Of a DNA stretch of 64,000 nucleotides, positions 34,325 through 48,163 are shown one piece after another. A program made the position numbers and the translations under genes. Each line of letters opens with the position of its first letter. Position 1 is the first letter of the stretch. This DNA comes from Plicaturopsis crispa FD-325 SS-3 (lineage: Eukaryota; Basidiomycota; Agaricomycetes; Amylocorticiales; Amylocorticiaceae), in assembly GCA_000827205.1 (NCBI GenBank), contig KN832556.1:599436-663435 (forward strand), written 5' to 3'. The notes beneath the pieces are model-generated. The model saw only the letters and a list, made by a program, of their open reading frames with translations. It searched no databases and was not told where the DNA came from.

Positions 34325-35309
34325 ATGTTGGCGCACCAATTTCCCCAGCCCGTCGAGCCAGCCAATAATCAACAACAGACTCAGTTTCAACAGCAGCAGC
34401 AGCAACAACAACATGCCCAGCAACCACAACAGCAGCAGCAGACGCAAACGCAGGAGCAGCAGGTAGCAGCGCAGACGGCAGGGCAGAACGCAGCAGGAGG
34501 ACAAGGGCAGCCGGCGACCACGACGATGCAGGCAATGCGTCTGCGCGAAGACCCTGCGCCTGTAAACACGCCAACACCGCCCCCACCAGCGCGTAATCCA
34601 CGTAAACGCAAGTCGCCAGCATCGAATAATTCACCGCAACAACCGCCGCCGCCGCCGAATCCTGCAGTCGCGCAGCCCCTGCCCCACCAGATGCCTCCGC
34701 CTCCCCATATGCTGCCGCCGCCGCATGCACTCGTACACATACACCCGGGGATGCCGCCATTGCCGCCAGGGTTCCAGTACGGCGACTACACGCCTGGTGG
34801 AATGCCTCCGGGCATGCCCCCACCCCCTGGGATGCAGCCGGACCATACTCAGCAGCAGCAGCATGAGGCAAACTCACCTGATGGAGCCGGACGCACTGTT
34901 AGTGCGAGCAAACGCGCAGAACAAAACAGAAAGGCGCAGCGTGCATTCAGAGAAAGACGCGACCAGTGAGTCCCAACGCGTGATGCTAAGCGCCGAAAAT
35001 TGACGATGGGCGTCAAGGCACGTGAAGGCGCTGGAATCGCGCTCGCAGCTGCTGGATGCGGCACTCGCGTCTGCAGACGAGGCGAACAGACGGTGGGAGG
35101 AATGCCGTGCGCTCGTCGACCAGCTGCGGATAGAGAATGCGGCGCTCAGGGCGGCGCTGAGCCAGTCGCAGATGTTGCCGCCGGGGCCTGCAGGGGCTAC
35201 GAACAACGGTGCGCAGGAGACGGGCTCAGGGCGGACTGGATCTGACCAGTTCAAGGATGATTCAGGAGAGGCCCCCCCTGCCCCAACATCGGACGCCCCG
35301 GCGAAGTAG
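34325..35309 (+). CDS. Yap/Pap1-type bZIP transcription factor
   Basis: Two exons, 34325-34965 and 35018-35309, encode 310 residues. Residues about 17-60 are Gln-rich with runs of up to eight Q, then a Pro-rich region. The bZIP begins near residue 195: SASKRAEQNRKAQRAFRERR is the basic region, with the N-x-x-A-Q-x-x-F-R signature of the fungal Yap/Pap1 class. The intron falls directly after it and joins to QHVKALESRSQLLDAAL, the start of the leucine zipper. Yap-type factors control oxidative, metal or drug stress responses. I do not see the cysteine-rich redox domains of Yap1/Pap1, so redox sensing of that type is not supported. An alternative in-frame start would lie inside the transposon-flanking sequence and is less likely. 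Confidence 0.9.
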
Positions 35310-35569
35310 CAGCCCCAGTGCATGATAAAGAGATCCCCAAGGTGTTTCGGAAGGACATTTGCATAGACTTATGGGTTTGAGAAGTGTTTTGGCAGAGCTT
35401 TGTTGTGGTCGTCGAGGTCTTTAATCGTGTGTTTCGTTGCATTCGTGGCTCGCTTTTTACTCTGTACATGTAATCAATCGTCTTTGTCATCCTTTCCATC
35501 ATTGTCCTCGAGGAGTCGTTGCCTGCTCGTCGTCATTAACAACGTCCAGCTACGATAAAATATTCGAAC

Positions 35570-36562
35570 ATGGCAGCGAGGAAAACAGCAGCGACAGCGC
35601 CGCCAGTGCCCCCAAAGTCCTCCAAATGTGCGTCAGTTTCGCCGTAGCTACCGCAGAAATCGCGCTAACGACCATGCAGCGGGCCCTTCAGCGCTCATAA
35701 AATACTACCTGATCGCCTATAATGCCCTTTCAGCGCTCGGATGGGCGTACCTACTCGTCGTAACGCTCACACACATATTTTCCGCGTCGTCGCCGACCCC
35801 ACAATCACCCCCAACGACCCTCCTCGCGCGCTTGTTCTCCCCAATTCTCAAATCCACGCCCTATGCATCCACGGAGTCGAAGCTCCCGACATGGGCAGTC
35901 GCGTACTACAGAAAAGCAGCGGGCACGTACGCGCGCACGGGGGTCATAACCGCCACCGTGCAGAGCACCGCGCTGCTCGAAGTCGCGCACGCCCTCCTCG
36001 GCTGGGTCCGCAGCCCCGTGCAGACCACCGCAATGCAGGTTGCCAGCCGGCTCTTCCTCGTCTGGGGGATCACAGAGCAGTTCGACGTCGTCCGTCCTTT
36101 CCTTCCCCTGACCCTACCGCAGCTAACTAACCCCCCTCATTACAGGCGCGCACGTCCCCGATCTACACCTCGATGCTCATCGCGTGGTCGCTCAGCGAGA
36201 TCCCGCGGTACGTGTACTACATATTCCCGCTGACCGGGCGGCCCGTGCCGTACTTCCTCACGTGGATCCGGTACACCGCGTTCTACCCGCTCTACCCGCT
36301 CGGCGCGGGCAGCGAGGCCGCGCTCATATACCTCACGCTCCCGCGCAGCTCCCTGTATCCGAGCTGGCAGGGCTGGCTGAAGGGGGGTTTGTGGGGCCCA
36401 GGAGACTATTTCCGCGGCGTGCTGTTGCTGGTGTGGCCGCCGGCGCTGTATGTGCTGTATACGCATATGATTCGGCAGAGGAGGAAGGTGCTCGGGGCTG
36501 CCCCGGGGCACAAGTTGGTGGAGCAGGCGCCGGGGCAGGCGCTGGAACGGAAGTTGCAGTGA
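35570..36562 (+). CDS. PHS1: very-long-chain 3-hydroxyacyl-CoA dehydratase (PHS1/HACD)
   Basis: Three exons (35570-35627, 35680-36089 and 36146-36562) encode 294 residues. It is a polytopic ER membrane protein: YYLIAYNALSALGWAYLLVV, TALLEVAHALLGWVRS, WSLSEIPRYVYYIFPL and RGVLLLVWPPALYVLY are membrane or membrane-adjacent segments. The catalytic region WIRYTAFYPLYPLGAGSE contains the conserved Tyr and Glu of the family. The enzyme removes water from 3-hydroxyacyl-CoA in the third step of very-long-chain fatty-acid elongation, feeding sphingolipid synthesis. A basic C-terminal tail ends LERKLQ. The second intron uses a GTCCGT donor. Length and motif order fit the family. Confidence 0.94.
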
Positions 36563-36802
36563 GGGAGGGCGGGGAGATGCTATTATGCTATTATGCGGAT
36601 CTAGGTTTGGTCGTTTGCTTATTTGATACGTTGCCCTACCGTTGGCTTCGAAAGACTTAAAGTTATAGTAGAATACCCTGTCGCTGAGGCTTACACGTGA
36701 GACTGGTCGATAATATCCAAGCCTTCATGGGAGATGTGCCCGTATAACGGTCTTGGACTGTGGCACAGTACAACGGCACGACATGACGCGTTTGAAGGTC
36801 AG
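36563..36802. other. convergent intergenic region
   Basis: About 240 bases between the PHS1 stop (plus) and the stop of protease A (minus). It should hold both 3' UTRs and polyadenylation sites. Nothing else is seen. Confidence 0.4.
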
Positions 36803-38656
36803 CTAAGGCTGCTTGACTCTCTTGAGCGTAGACTTTTTGTTGTTGATACTCGGGGAGAACCCTACGCGTGCGCCATTGGAGTAGTCGTACGTCGAGTACC
36901 CTGCGCACAGTCGCCGTCAGAATCATAGCACTACAGAACACATACTCAGATCACTCACAAGATTTCAAGAACTCGTCCCCGACGATGGCAAGATTCGACG
37001 GGAACCCATTCCCGAGGCCCAGGATGCCGCCCACGCAGACACTGCGCAAATCGATATACATAGTGAGTTCGTATGCCGCACAATAGTCGACGGCGCACGA
37101 AGACATACCCAGAGCCTGATTCCGTCTGTCCCAGGTTGAAGTCCCCGCTGTCGAGGCTGAACTGCCGCGCGCTGAACTGCAGTGCGATGTTGATCTTCGC
37201 GTTGCAGGGGAACGTGTAGAACCCGGACCCGTACTGCGGCGCGGTCTTTGCGCCGGGGATGTTCGCGTAGAATTTGGCCGTGACCGCGTCGGGCAAGTAG
37301 ATGAAGGTCGTGCCGGTGTCGATTGCCTGGTAATGGCCGCAAGGATTAGTATCGCCGGTGGAATAAACCAGAAGTACTAGGGGGAGACGTACTGCGGTTA
37401 GGGCAGTATTCACGTTTGTGGTCAGGTCTGTAGCTATCGTCGCAATTCCGTCCATCGATACGGACCAGTACGTCTGGGACTGCGTGAGTGGATCTTCGGC
37501 GTTTGGGGCACACTCAAAGACCTACCTTGGACTTGACCGGCACCCACGCAATCGTGCCCGTCGTCTTAGTCGTGTCATAACACCCAAAGCATACCTCTGA
37601 ACCTGTTTTCTGTCCCCGGGTGAGGTGCACGCTGAACAGCGGCGCGTTCACGAGCTTCGCGCTCATGAGATTCTCGAAGAACGTCGGCTTCTTGCTTGTG
37701 GCAATAGCCCCGAACGCCATCCCGATGAGCCCATCGTTCGGCGAGTCGTTGAAGTCGCTCGAGACCTTCGTGACCGCGCCGAAATACTGCTGTTGCACCG
37801 TCAGCCCGCCGATGTCGACTTTGTCCGTCGCGAGTGTGCCGGAGACTTGCCCGGAGCCCTGTAATAAATGGAATGCACGAAGGTGAGAAACCCCGCCCAG
37901 TATATGTCACACAACTCACGTATGTTATGCCAAATTTCGACCTGCACAGGGAGCAATATACTTATAGGTTCGAGCACATGTACAGTAGGAGTATGACCGC
38001 TTACCCAGTATTACGGTACGTCGTGCTATTCTTCGCACTGAACTGGTTGTTATCGCACTTCATGCACCCTACTGGCACCCATAGATCGGCCGAGCCCGTG
38101 TCGACATCTACGGTCATGACTTGCGCAGGCGTTCCTATGCTGATAGGCCCGTAGTACAGCAGATCGGTGTTCCCAGAGATGTCGTCCTGCATGGGGAGAA
38201 CAGCACTGGTAGTATTCGTTTTGAGGACGGGTGAGATGATAGCATTGTTGGTCGTGACATCCGCGGCGGCCTCGGTCGCTATCAGGCTGACTTCGGTGAT
38301 ATTCGAAATGTAGGGATAGTTGGTCATGTTCTGTTCTGGTGTCAGACCTATGCCGGACAGGAATTGTGCGGCCTGGGCGTATTTCGCGAGAACGTTTTGG
38401 AGTTCTTGTTTCTGTGCAAGCAAGCTTTAGTCAGTGATAACTGATGGCAAGTAGTGTCGATGTTTCGTACCGCGAATGTCGCATCGAATAATGGGATGTC
38501 GTCGGGACTCGAGATGGACCGCGGTTGGCGGAAGGAGCGGCGGAGCTTCATGGGGACGCGAGGGGTGACCAATGGACCAGCATCTACTTGTGTGGGCCTT
38601 GAGGATACGCCAAGAAGGAAGACGGCGACGAGGATCTGTGCTTCTAGATTAAGCAT
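36803..38656 (-). CDS. polyporopepsin-type aspartic protease A (secreted)
   Basis: Eight exons encode 475 residues: 38471-38656, 38005-38411, 37920-37941, 37526-37858, 37393-37473, 37109-37326, 36959-37041 and 36803-36900. The sequence begins with a signal peptide (MLNLEAQILVAVFLLGVSS), then a basic propeptide with KLRRSFRQ. The mature pepsin fold has the first active site [15 protein letters not shown], a flap region TYGSGQVSGTLATDKVD, and the second active site AIDTGTTFIYLPDAV. The end is WYSTYDYSNGARVGFSPS. This is MEROPS A1, close to the milk-clotting polyporopepsin of Irpex. Exon 3 is only 22 nt. The gene is one half of a tandem pair, and the basic C-terminal tail NNKKSTLKRVKQP differs from its partner. 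Confidence 0.93.
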
Positions 38657-38795
38657 ATTGGAAAAATGGATAGATGGGTGAAAAGGAATGGAGGAGGGGG
38701 GAGAGGAATAGATGAGTGGATGAGAGGTAAATGATAGAGGGGATGGGAATGCACCAGGCACTGCAAGGATGCATCTCAGTGGGAAAGTCATGCGT

Positions 38796-38802
38796 ACTTA
38801 TA
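38796..38802 (-). promoter_or_regulatory. TATA-like box of protease A
   Basis: TATAAGT lies 140 bases upstream of the start codon. The tandem partner has the same heptamer 108 bases upstream of its own start. Confidence 0.55.
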
Positions 38803-39103
38803 CGCATTACGGCCTGCGGAGGTCTAGGATAATCGTGGTGGTGACCGGGAAACGAGGGCGGACGGCGGTCAGCACCGTGAAGGCCGCCATCCGACGTACC
38901 GACGAACGCAATATCAAAAGGTACGGATCTGGACTATGCCAATGTTGAGCAGCAGGCGCGCGACGGATGGGCATCAGGGATCCCATATATCAAGAGACGG
39001 AGGTCATTGAGATGCCATTGTATTCGATCAATCCGCGACAGAATGTGTGTTCGCCACGAATTCATTTTCCATGTCGCCGCGACACGGGATGATACACAGT
39101 TGA

Positions 39104-40952
<1,849 letters not shown>

Positions 40953-41059
40953 AATGGGAAGATGGAAAATAGAGAAATGGAATGGATGATTGGAATGAAT
41001 GAGGGTATCAAGATGCACCAGGCAAAATGACGATACATGCCAGCGATAAAATTCGGCGC

Positions 41060-41066
41060 ACTTATA
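41060..41066 (-). promoter_or_regulatory. TATA-like box of protease B
   Basis: TATAAGT lies 108 bases upstream of the start codon, matching the element in front of the tandem copy. Confidence 0.55.
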
Positions 41067-41497
41067 CCCTATACATTCTGCGGAGGTCTCGCATAGTTGT
41101 GGTGCTGACTGTGAGATCGATGACGAAGGGCAGTCAGAACCGAAATACGCTGCCACCGGTCATATCGTCGACTGAATTGCGAAGTAGATTTCGTTCGAGA
41201 CCAGGATGCGATGGTGAGCCCACAGATGTGCCTGCAGTGAATATCCAGGAGCCAACGGACTAAGAAAGAAGCGCCAGAGAAATGAGACTGCCATGTGACG
41301 CCCCAAGAATTCTGGTGGTGATATTCAGAATTTTGTGGACGAGGCAAATGTCATTGAAGACACTACCGCGTTCAGTACAGTATCGTGACCGATCTCGATG
41401 GCACATTCCCTTGAAAAAAAATCACAGCTGTCATTAAACTGATATCCAACAGAGAGTAATGACACTGCATCACCAAGATGCGGAGGAGGACGATAGG
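41067..41497. other. intergenic
   Basis: About 430 bases: the upstream region of protease B and the 3' flank of the RPA43 gene. No gene or repeat was recognised. Confidence 0.4.
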
Positions 41498-42863
41498 TCA
41501 TGTCTTTTTCCGCTTGGTTTTTTTCTTCTCTTTGACCTCGCCCTCGACTCCATCCTCAGTCTTGACCTTGAGTGCCTTCGCCTCTTTTCGTTTTCGCTTC
41601 CTCTCTGCCTTCTCTGCCTTAGCCTTAGCTGCTTCTGCCGCCTCCTCTGCGCGCCGTTCCGCCTCCCGTGCCGCAGCCTCGTCTCCCAGCCGACCGAGTT
41701 GCTGGAAAGGATCCTCTTCTTCTTCCTCCCCTTCCTCCTCCTCCTCTTTCTCATACTGGCGAATGCTCTCTTCCTCCTCCTCTCTGCCCACGTCTAGTTG
41801 GTTGTCCACCGCGAGATCATCGAGGGAGATATCCGATGCAGGTTCGGAGGCGGCCCTCTTCGCATTGCCCGTGTCAGGAACATGGTCAGGGGAAAATGGG
41901 TCCAGCTGGATTGATCCTAACAGCGACAACATCTCGTTCGCGACCGTCAGCCTATACCATCGGTCAGCACAGCTCAAGAGACCACGTCAGACGAGGAAGT
42001 CGTACCCAATGACGGTAAACTCCAAGAAGCCGTCTTTCCCGCCTATTGGCGTGGCGGTGACCTTGTGTATCCACTTACCGCCGCCTTCACTCTCCTCGGC
42101 TGTGTGGTCGATTTTGATCGCGTCCTCCTCAAGCTCGCCCTCCGCTACCGCCCCCGTGCCAAACTCTGGGTCGTTCTCCGCGGGCCCATACTCGAATTCC
42201 CACTGATCAGTCGGTATATGGTGCCGTGGTATGGATGCATTGAATGTCCGGTGTATGAGGAGAGATATGTGGTCCGGTGAACATAAGTTGACCTTTCCCA
42301 CTTTGCACCAAAAAGTATAAATACACTCGTACACCGTGAAATGAGATTTTGAATATGCACCTAGTTTCATGCCGACGTGGGGGCTCCACACGGTCGCGTC
42401 GAATCCAACTTTCGATATAGCGTATGGACTATCTGCATTGATCTTTGAAGTCGGCTCGACGAATTGCATATTTGCATGCGCGATTACGACGCCTCTGAGG
42501 GCCGGTATATACCTATACGACGCGAGGTGAATTCAGTGCCATTGGGTTTGCTAGTATACGGGACTCGGCGCACCTCATCACCATTGAATCTAACATTTCC
42601 TCCACGCCGGCCCTCGGATTATTTGCGAATATTGGGGGCACAGGGACGACGAGGGAGGCACGGAGATCCTGGAAGTCGCTCTCGCTCGCTTTCGACTTGC
42701 CCTTGTCCTTTTTCTTCGCCGATTTCTCCACCTTGGGGTCCGACTTCATCTTGGTCGGCGACGACCCTGCCTTCTTGAGTTTCTTTGTGCGCACTGCGGG
42801 CTCTCCGGCAGCGGGCGCATGCTTGCGTTTTTTCGGGTGGGCGGCGGCGGGAGCTGGGGACAT
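41498..42863 (-). CDS. RPA43: RNA polymerase I subunit RPA43-like
   Basis: Four exons (42574-42863, 42361-42512, 42006-42300 and 41498-41951) encode 396 residues. The N-terminal 60 residues are Lys/Pro-rich. The dimerisation and OB-fold regions follow: FQDLRASLVVPVPPIFANN, RYIPALRGVVIAHANMQFV, GMKLVGKVNLCSPDHISLL and HRTFNASIPRHHIPTDQWEF, the last very characteristic of A43. The C-terminus is a long Glu-rich then Lys/Arg-rich coiled tail typical of fungal A43. With A14, the subunit forms the Pol I stalk that contacts Rrn3 for rRNA gene initiation in the nucleolus. It is divergently paired with PAM16, with 155 bases between start codons. Confidence 0.92.
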
Positions 42864-43018
42864 GCTGGCTGCGATAATCTAAATACGCAGACACAGTTCG
42901 CGACAGAAATTTCGTCGGCCAGAATTCGTTTCCCACGTGGTTCACCGCGTCAAGTCGTTTTTCGCCCTTGCACATTCCCCCGCCTCCGCATTTCTGTCTT
43001 TCCTTCTTTGCCTGGGCC
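42864..43018. promoter_or_regulatory. shared bidirectional promoter RPA43/PAM16
   Basis: Only 155 bases separate the two divergent start codons, so both transcripts must start from overlapping promoter DNA. The last 60 bases before the PAM16 start are C/T-rich. Confidence 0.7.
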
Positions 43019-43671
43019 ATGGTGAGTGAAATTACAGGGAACGGTCCTGACAGTGTGCTGAATGAACGCTCTGTAGTCCTCTCCAAAATTATTGGTCCAG
43101 ATCCTTATAGTCGGCTCGCAAATTCTCGGGAAGGCTTTCCTTGCGGCTGGAAGGCAGGCGGTCAAAAGTGCGTCTGTTGTCAGTGCATTGGCACCATATT
43201 CGCGTGACTGAACACACGCATAGACGCGAAGCAGACACCGCAGGCATTGGGGGCTGATGTCGCGGGTGTAGGCAATGCTACGTCGGGCTCGCTGACAGAC
43301 AAGCTCACACGAGAACACCGGATGACGCTTGACGAGGCACAATTGATTTTGAACGTCAAGCGCGGCGATGGTATAGAGAGTATCATGAAGGTGCGTGTAT
43401 CTCTCTGAGCTTCATGAACCAAGTGCTGAAAGTCGATTAGCACTATGAGCACTTGTTCAAAGCCAACTCGCCACCGCCGCCGCCTCCGAAAGGGACACCG
43501 CCACCCACCGGCCGCCAGGCACCTATACCGACCCACTCCCACTACCTCCAGTCGAAGGTCGTCCGCGCGCGCGAACGAATAGAGGCAGAGCTCAAAATTG
43601 CGGAGGAACCCGCGCCTGCAGCGGAGGCGGGCTCGAATCCGAATCCCCCGCCACCGCCTGGCTCAAGTTAG
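43019..43671 (+). CDS. PAM16: mitochondrial import motor subunit PAM16/TIM16
   Basis: Four coding exons encode 163 residues: 43019-43021 (the ATG alone), 43077-43167, 43224-43390 and 43441-43671. The donor GTGAGT follows the ATG directly, and the second exon supplies SSPKLLVQILIVGSQILGKA, the conserved PAM16 N-terminus, which makes the ATG-only exon convincing. The J-like domain includes LTREHRMTLDEAQLILNVKR and a GIESIMKHYEHLFKAN region, and lacks the HPD motif as expected. The tail is Pro-rich. PAM16 pairs with PAM14/TIM14 at the TIM23 channel and restrains Hsp70 stimulation during protein import into the mitochondrial matrix. Confidence 0.93.
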
Positions 43672-45313
43672 GCTGGCGGACGGGAGGGGCTCACATCTAC
43701 TTAATGCATTGTATCATTCGAGGTTTAGCATTTTACATATCACCCCCATTCAATGGTTACTTATTAATGTGCACTGCCTGCGTGCTGGCCCGTTAGACGA
43801 CAGCTCATTCGACACGCCGTACCGAGAACACGATCCGGCGTGTGCAGTATCATGGGGTCATACTGCACGACGTCGAGAACGGTCAGATGCGACAATCCTG
43901 TTGGCGTCATGGCGGGCTCCAGGGTAATTTCCGGTTCTCTTCGAACATGCTCCATTTCATGCGGCCGCTCGAGGACATGTGCAGGTCTTACTTGTCGTGC
44001 AATAAACGTGCAAAATCCTTTCCGCGTGTCCAGCCGTACCATCCACGACGCAAGACCAGCCAGAGTCACTGCTGTTCAAATCCTGCCGGAGGAACGGGGG
44101 GCCTGCTCAACTGTGACAACGACAAGTAGAAGAGCGCCACCGAGCCGTTGCCTTGAGTATGTCATCTCGATTTCCGTCACCTGCTGTAAATGTGAAAGAC
44201 TTGCACGAGTCTCGCGCGTATCTTTTGGTCTGCTTCAAGTGCTTCAAGCTGCGAAAGTTTCGTTTTATAAGTAAGTAGAAAATACAATGCACGGTGGTGC
44301 CGCCACAAAGACTACCGTCCGTCCGGCGTCCCGCCCCGATATTCCAATTTCCGAAGAAAATTGATGTCCGGTCCGCGCCTACCCGACCCGAAGAACTGAA
44401 AGGATCTTGGAAGGATCAGAGGGGAAGCGCGCCACATACGCGCGTTCTTGACATGCACGCAGAGACAACATGCGCCAGCATTGTGCAAATGGGGCGAGTA
44501 AATCGATACAATCGATGGAAGATTGTGCGACTGCGCCTCAACACGACGCAGCTTTGTAGACCTTCGCAAGTACTTCTGTGGACAGACGATTGACGCGGAT
44601 TCTCAACGGATTCTTGGACTTTTTTCGGGGAGCAGTGCGAGCTCCGATGCACACTTCCCTACTGTGGTTGTGTCAAGATACAAGAGTGTGTGCGGCACGA
44701 AATGATGAAACTTGTCGCGAGGTCGTCAGAGTACAGCGCGGCAAGTGATGTAAAGATGTGGATGGCTATCGCAGAAGACTGTTCCTATTATCGATGAAAA
44801 CGCCAGGAAAACGCAGAGGACCGGTTAGCGAGCGGCTAGGAGAAGCTAGGAGACTGCCTGCTGGAACCTGCTGACAGCTGGGGGACGTGCGTTGGGGCAT
44901 CGCCGCATCGATACCGTCACGGTCGAGGAATTTTGAGGATCGGGGTTGGAATAAAATATTTCGCGGCCACCTGCCTTTTCCCGGTACAGCCATCATCTGG
45001 TTCTGCTCTGCTCGAATTCGTTGTTTTAGATTCGGGCTTCACTCTTTCTCGTTCTTCCTCTTCATTCTACTCTCGAGGCTTGGGGACGCTTTCTTGCAGT
45101 CCCCCTGCAACACTGTCGGTCCAGCTATCGTCTTCCGGTTCTGTTCCGAGTCCATCTCGACCTCTCAACTCGCTACTTCCCACAAAGAGGAAGTCGAGGG
45201 ACTCGTTTTTCGTCCTCATGACCCTCTCCTTTGGCGGCGTCGGCATTATGTCGATGCGTAGGCCTTTGTCCGAGTGGTCCGACACCCTCATTGGCAAAGG
45301 AGAGATCAGGACC
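43672..45313. other. intergenic, no supported gene
   Basis: About 1.6 kb. Open frames are short and domain-free. The last 300 bases before 45314 are T/C-rich with an upstream open frame continuous with the next gene, which could give it an alternative, longer N-terminus. Confidence 0.4.
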
Positions 45314-48163
45314 ATGTTTTGCGCTCTGGTCTCTTTCCTGGTTGTACTCGTCCTCGGTGAGTCATTTTTGCTTCCCGTTGCGTGAGATAGTGCCCTACGA
45401 TGGCACGATCGACCCACTGCTGTTTCCCAGTCTGCGGGCGTGCTATCTCTGCCCATCCTTACTCATTTGCACCTCCTCTCCATGCTAATGCGCTATATCG
45501 CTCTGCACAGCGTACCTCACGAATCCATCGGAAACGTCCTTCCGCACCTATCTCACAGAGCAGTCCTTCCGGCAACATCTCAGCCAGCTCGACGATAGCG
45601 CAGACGACAGGCAAGATCAGAATAACTCCAAGGCCAACTATTCATCGACATCAACCACATCCCGCTTCACAAGGCACCCGGCAGACACAGGCAACTCGCC
45701 ATTTCACTTCGCCAACCGTGCATCCGTTTCACTGCGCACACCCAAGCATGTCTTTCACACGTTTGGGATCTTCACTATCGCCGCCGTAGTACCCGCCGCG
45801 CGCTATCGTTGCATTGCGATTGGGACTGGCAACGATCGGGATGGCCCGATGATCGCGGATTCGTGGTTCATCGGTGCGTTTGGGAAATGGTGGCGGGGCG
45901 GCGTGATTGAGGCGTGGTACCGCGACATCATCTGCGGGACTAAGGACGAGGAAGGATGGAGTTCTGGCATACTGGGAATCAAGGCGTTGGACCAGCGCAA
46001 TGAATTCAACGGTCAATCGAATTGAAACATCCAGTCGATTATGAACTAAACCATTATACTTTAGGCTTACCATTTTCGACCACATCGCCTCGCATGCTTG
46101 CGCGAGGGGAGCCTCCTAGGCTCCGAAACCGTGATCGGTCGTCTCAGAGGAATGGAACACCTACCGGCAGGGATTCATCGCCTCCCCCTCTCCCGAAATC
46201 GGCGTCCTTGCCCCTGCACACGACCCGCCCTACGAAGTCAGATCAGAAGCATGCGCAATCTGACCGTCCTCCCAGTAACGGTCACCACATCAAGCCTCAG
46301 CCAGTTGTCTCCATATCCTCGCCCCTTCATTCGCGAACGCCCTCCGCATTGTTCGAGCAGTCGCCACTCATCGCCGATGTTCTGCGTCAAATTTCGCTTT
46401 CGAAAACTCTCGTGCATGACCTTCGTACCCAACTCACCGACTTTCAACACGCCGCATCCGAGTCCCACCTCTCACTTCAGAACGAGGTCGAATCGTACCG
46501 CGAGAAGAAGCGCCAGGAGGACTCGTCGAGAACGGAGCTCAAGTCCCAGACTAAGGCCCTCGAAGACTCAAAACGCGCCGCGGAAAGCACGAAGCGGGAC
46601 GCCGAGAAGAAACTCAAGGCGGCCCAGAGCGCGCGCGATGATGCAGGACAGCGTATGGTGTACCTTGACAAGGAAATCGGGCAGTTGCAGCAACGTTTGT
46701 CGGACGATGCGTCGTCGGCGCAGCAAGTCAAGGCGGATGCGGCGAAAGAGGAGGCAGAGATATGCGAGGCTTTGGACTACAAGAAGCGCGAAATCAGGGT
46801 CGCGGAGGACGTCGTTGCGGCGCTGAATGCCCGTACGAGGGAGTTGGAAGAGAGGATCTCGGGTGAGAAGGAGAGGCTGAGAAAGGCACGCGAGCAGGCG
46901 GAAATCCGTAAGCAAGACCAATCGTTCTATCCAATGCAAGTTGTCGGCCAAGAGTCGAATGCGTGGGCGCCTATCGCATACGGCGAGGAATATTTGGATC
47001 GCGAGCTCCAGCCTCCCGTGGACCCCAGCCGTCACCGCATTGATTCGATAGAGTCTCTTGAACACAAGTCGCCTAAGCCGCCGAAACTTACGCTCGGGAG
47101 CCTATCGAACTTCAGCCCCAAAACGGCTGAGACCAATCACTTAGCCCTTCGCTCCAAGGGGTACTCCATTTTCGACGACGATCTTGCATCTCTTGCACAA
47201 TCCCAGACCACAAACTTTTCCCCGTTTGCCGATAACGACGCACCGCGGACGGGCGACTCACTGTCGCCCATGTCATCTGCCTTGATTCCAAGCAGCCTTA
47301 TTCAATCCCTCGACGGCCGGAGCAGCGAGAACCTTTCGCGATCGTTCCAGTCAGAGAGCGATGCCTTCGTGGACCCGGATTGGCGGCGCAGCAGCTTCAA
47401 TGCAGCCCCGACCCCCCTTTACGATACTCCTGCCTCGCACTTGTCAGCGTCCCCAACTTCCATTACGGGTCCGTCTTTCAATGACTCCGATTCCAAGTTC
47501 GGAATGCACCAATTCGCACCGGAGTCCACCTACGCTCCGTTTGAATACTTGCAGCGTCGTACCCACTCTGATCCAAGCACACATGACCACAGTCCCAGCC
47601 ACAACTACGTAGATGGCGACCGCCTGAGCATAGGCAAATCTGTACCCCGCCGCTGGTTCTCCACGCTTTCCAAGGAAAAGCCGAGAAAAGGCCTCAATCC
47701 GGATGCGAAAGTTTTCAGCCTGAAGAAGTCCGAGGCACAGGGCCCCTTCGATGCCAGCGGTGGATATGATGGCGGCAGCTCATTCGACGGCGGCCATTCC
47801 TACGACGCACTGAACCCGACCGGGCTTGGACCGCACATCATGTCCGCTGCACCGTCGACGAACACGTCCCTTCTGCGCGCGTTTGCGCCGTCGCCGGCGG
47901 AGAGGGAAGTGCTGCAGCGCGTGTTAGGGGGCTCAACGAACACGAGCTACGAGCGCCTGCCGAGCCTGAGTGATGTCAGCAGCATACCGTCGTCGCCTGC
48001 GCATGTGCACGCCGTTGCCGCGCACCAAAATCATCTGCAGCACCACCGACCGCCTCCGAGTCAGCATGGAAGCGTCCTGCCGGCGTGGCTGCACTCGCTG
48101 CCCTTCAGGAAATCTAACTTCAGGCCATGGGACGACGAGGAGCCGGCTGGACCTGGCGCTTGA
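45314..48163 (+). CDS. membrane-anchored coiled-coil protein, fungal, unknown function
   Basis: Three exons (45314-45356, 45511-46011 and 46065-48163) encode 880 residues. The N-terminus MFCALVSFLVVLVLAYLTNP is a signal anchor. A conserved-looking region follows with FRTYLTEQSFRQHLSQL, KHVFHTFGIFTIAAVVP, ADSWFIGAFGKWWRGGVIEA and SGILGIKALDQRNEFN. Residues about 180-280 are Ser/Pro-rich. Residues about 295-465 form a continuous coiled coil. The C-terminal 400 residues are low-complexity with scattered motifs, ending LPAWLHSLPFRKSNFRPW. I recall similar basidiomycete proteins but no assigned function. An upstream in-frame ATG at 45219 would add about 30 residues; 45314 was chosen because it places the hydrophobic segment at the N-terminus. 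Confidence 0.78.
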
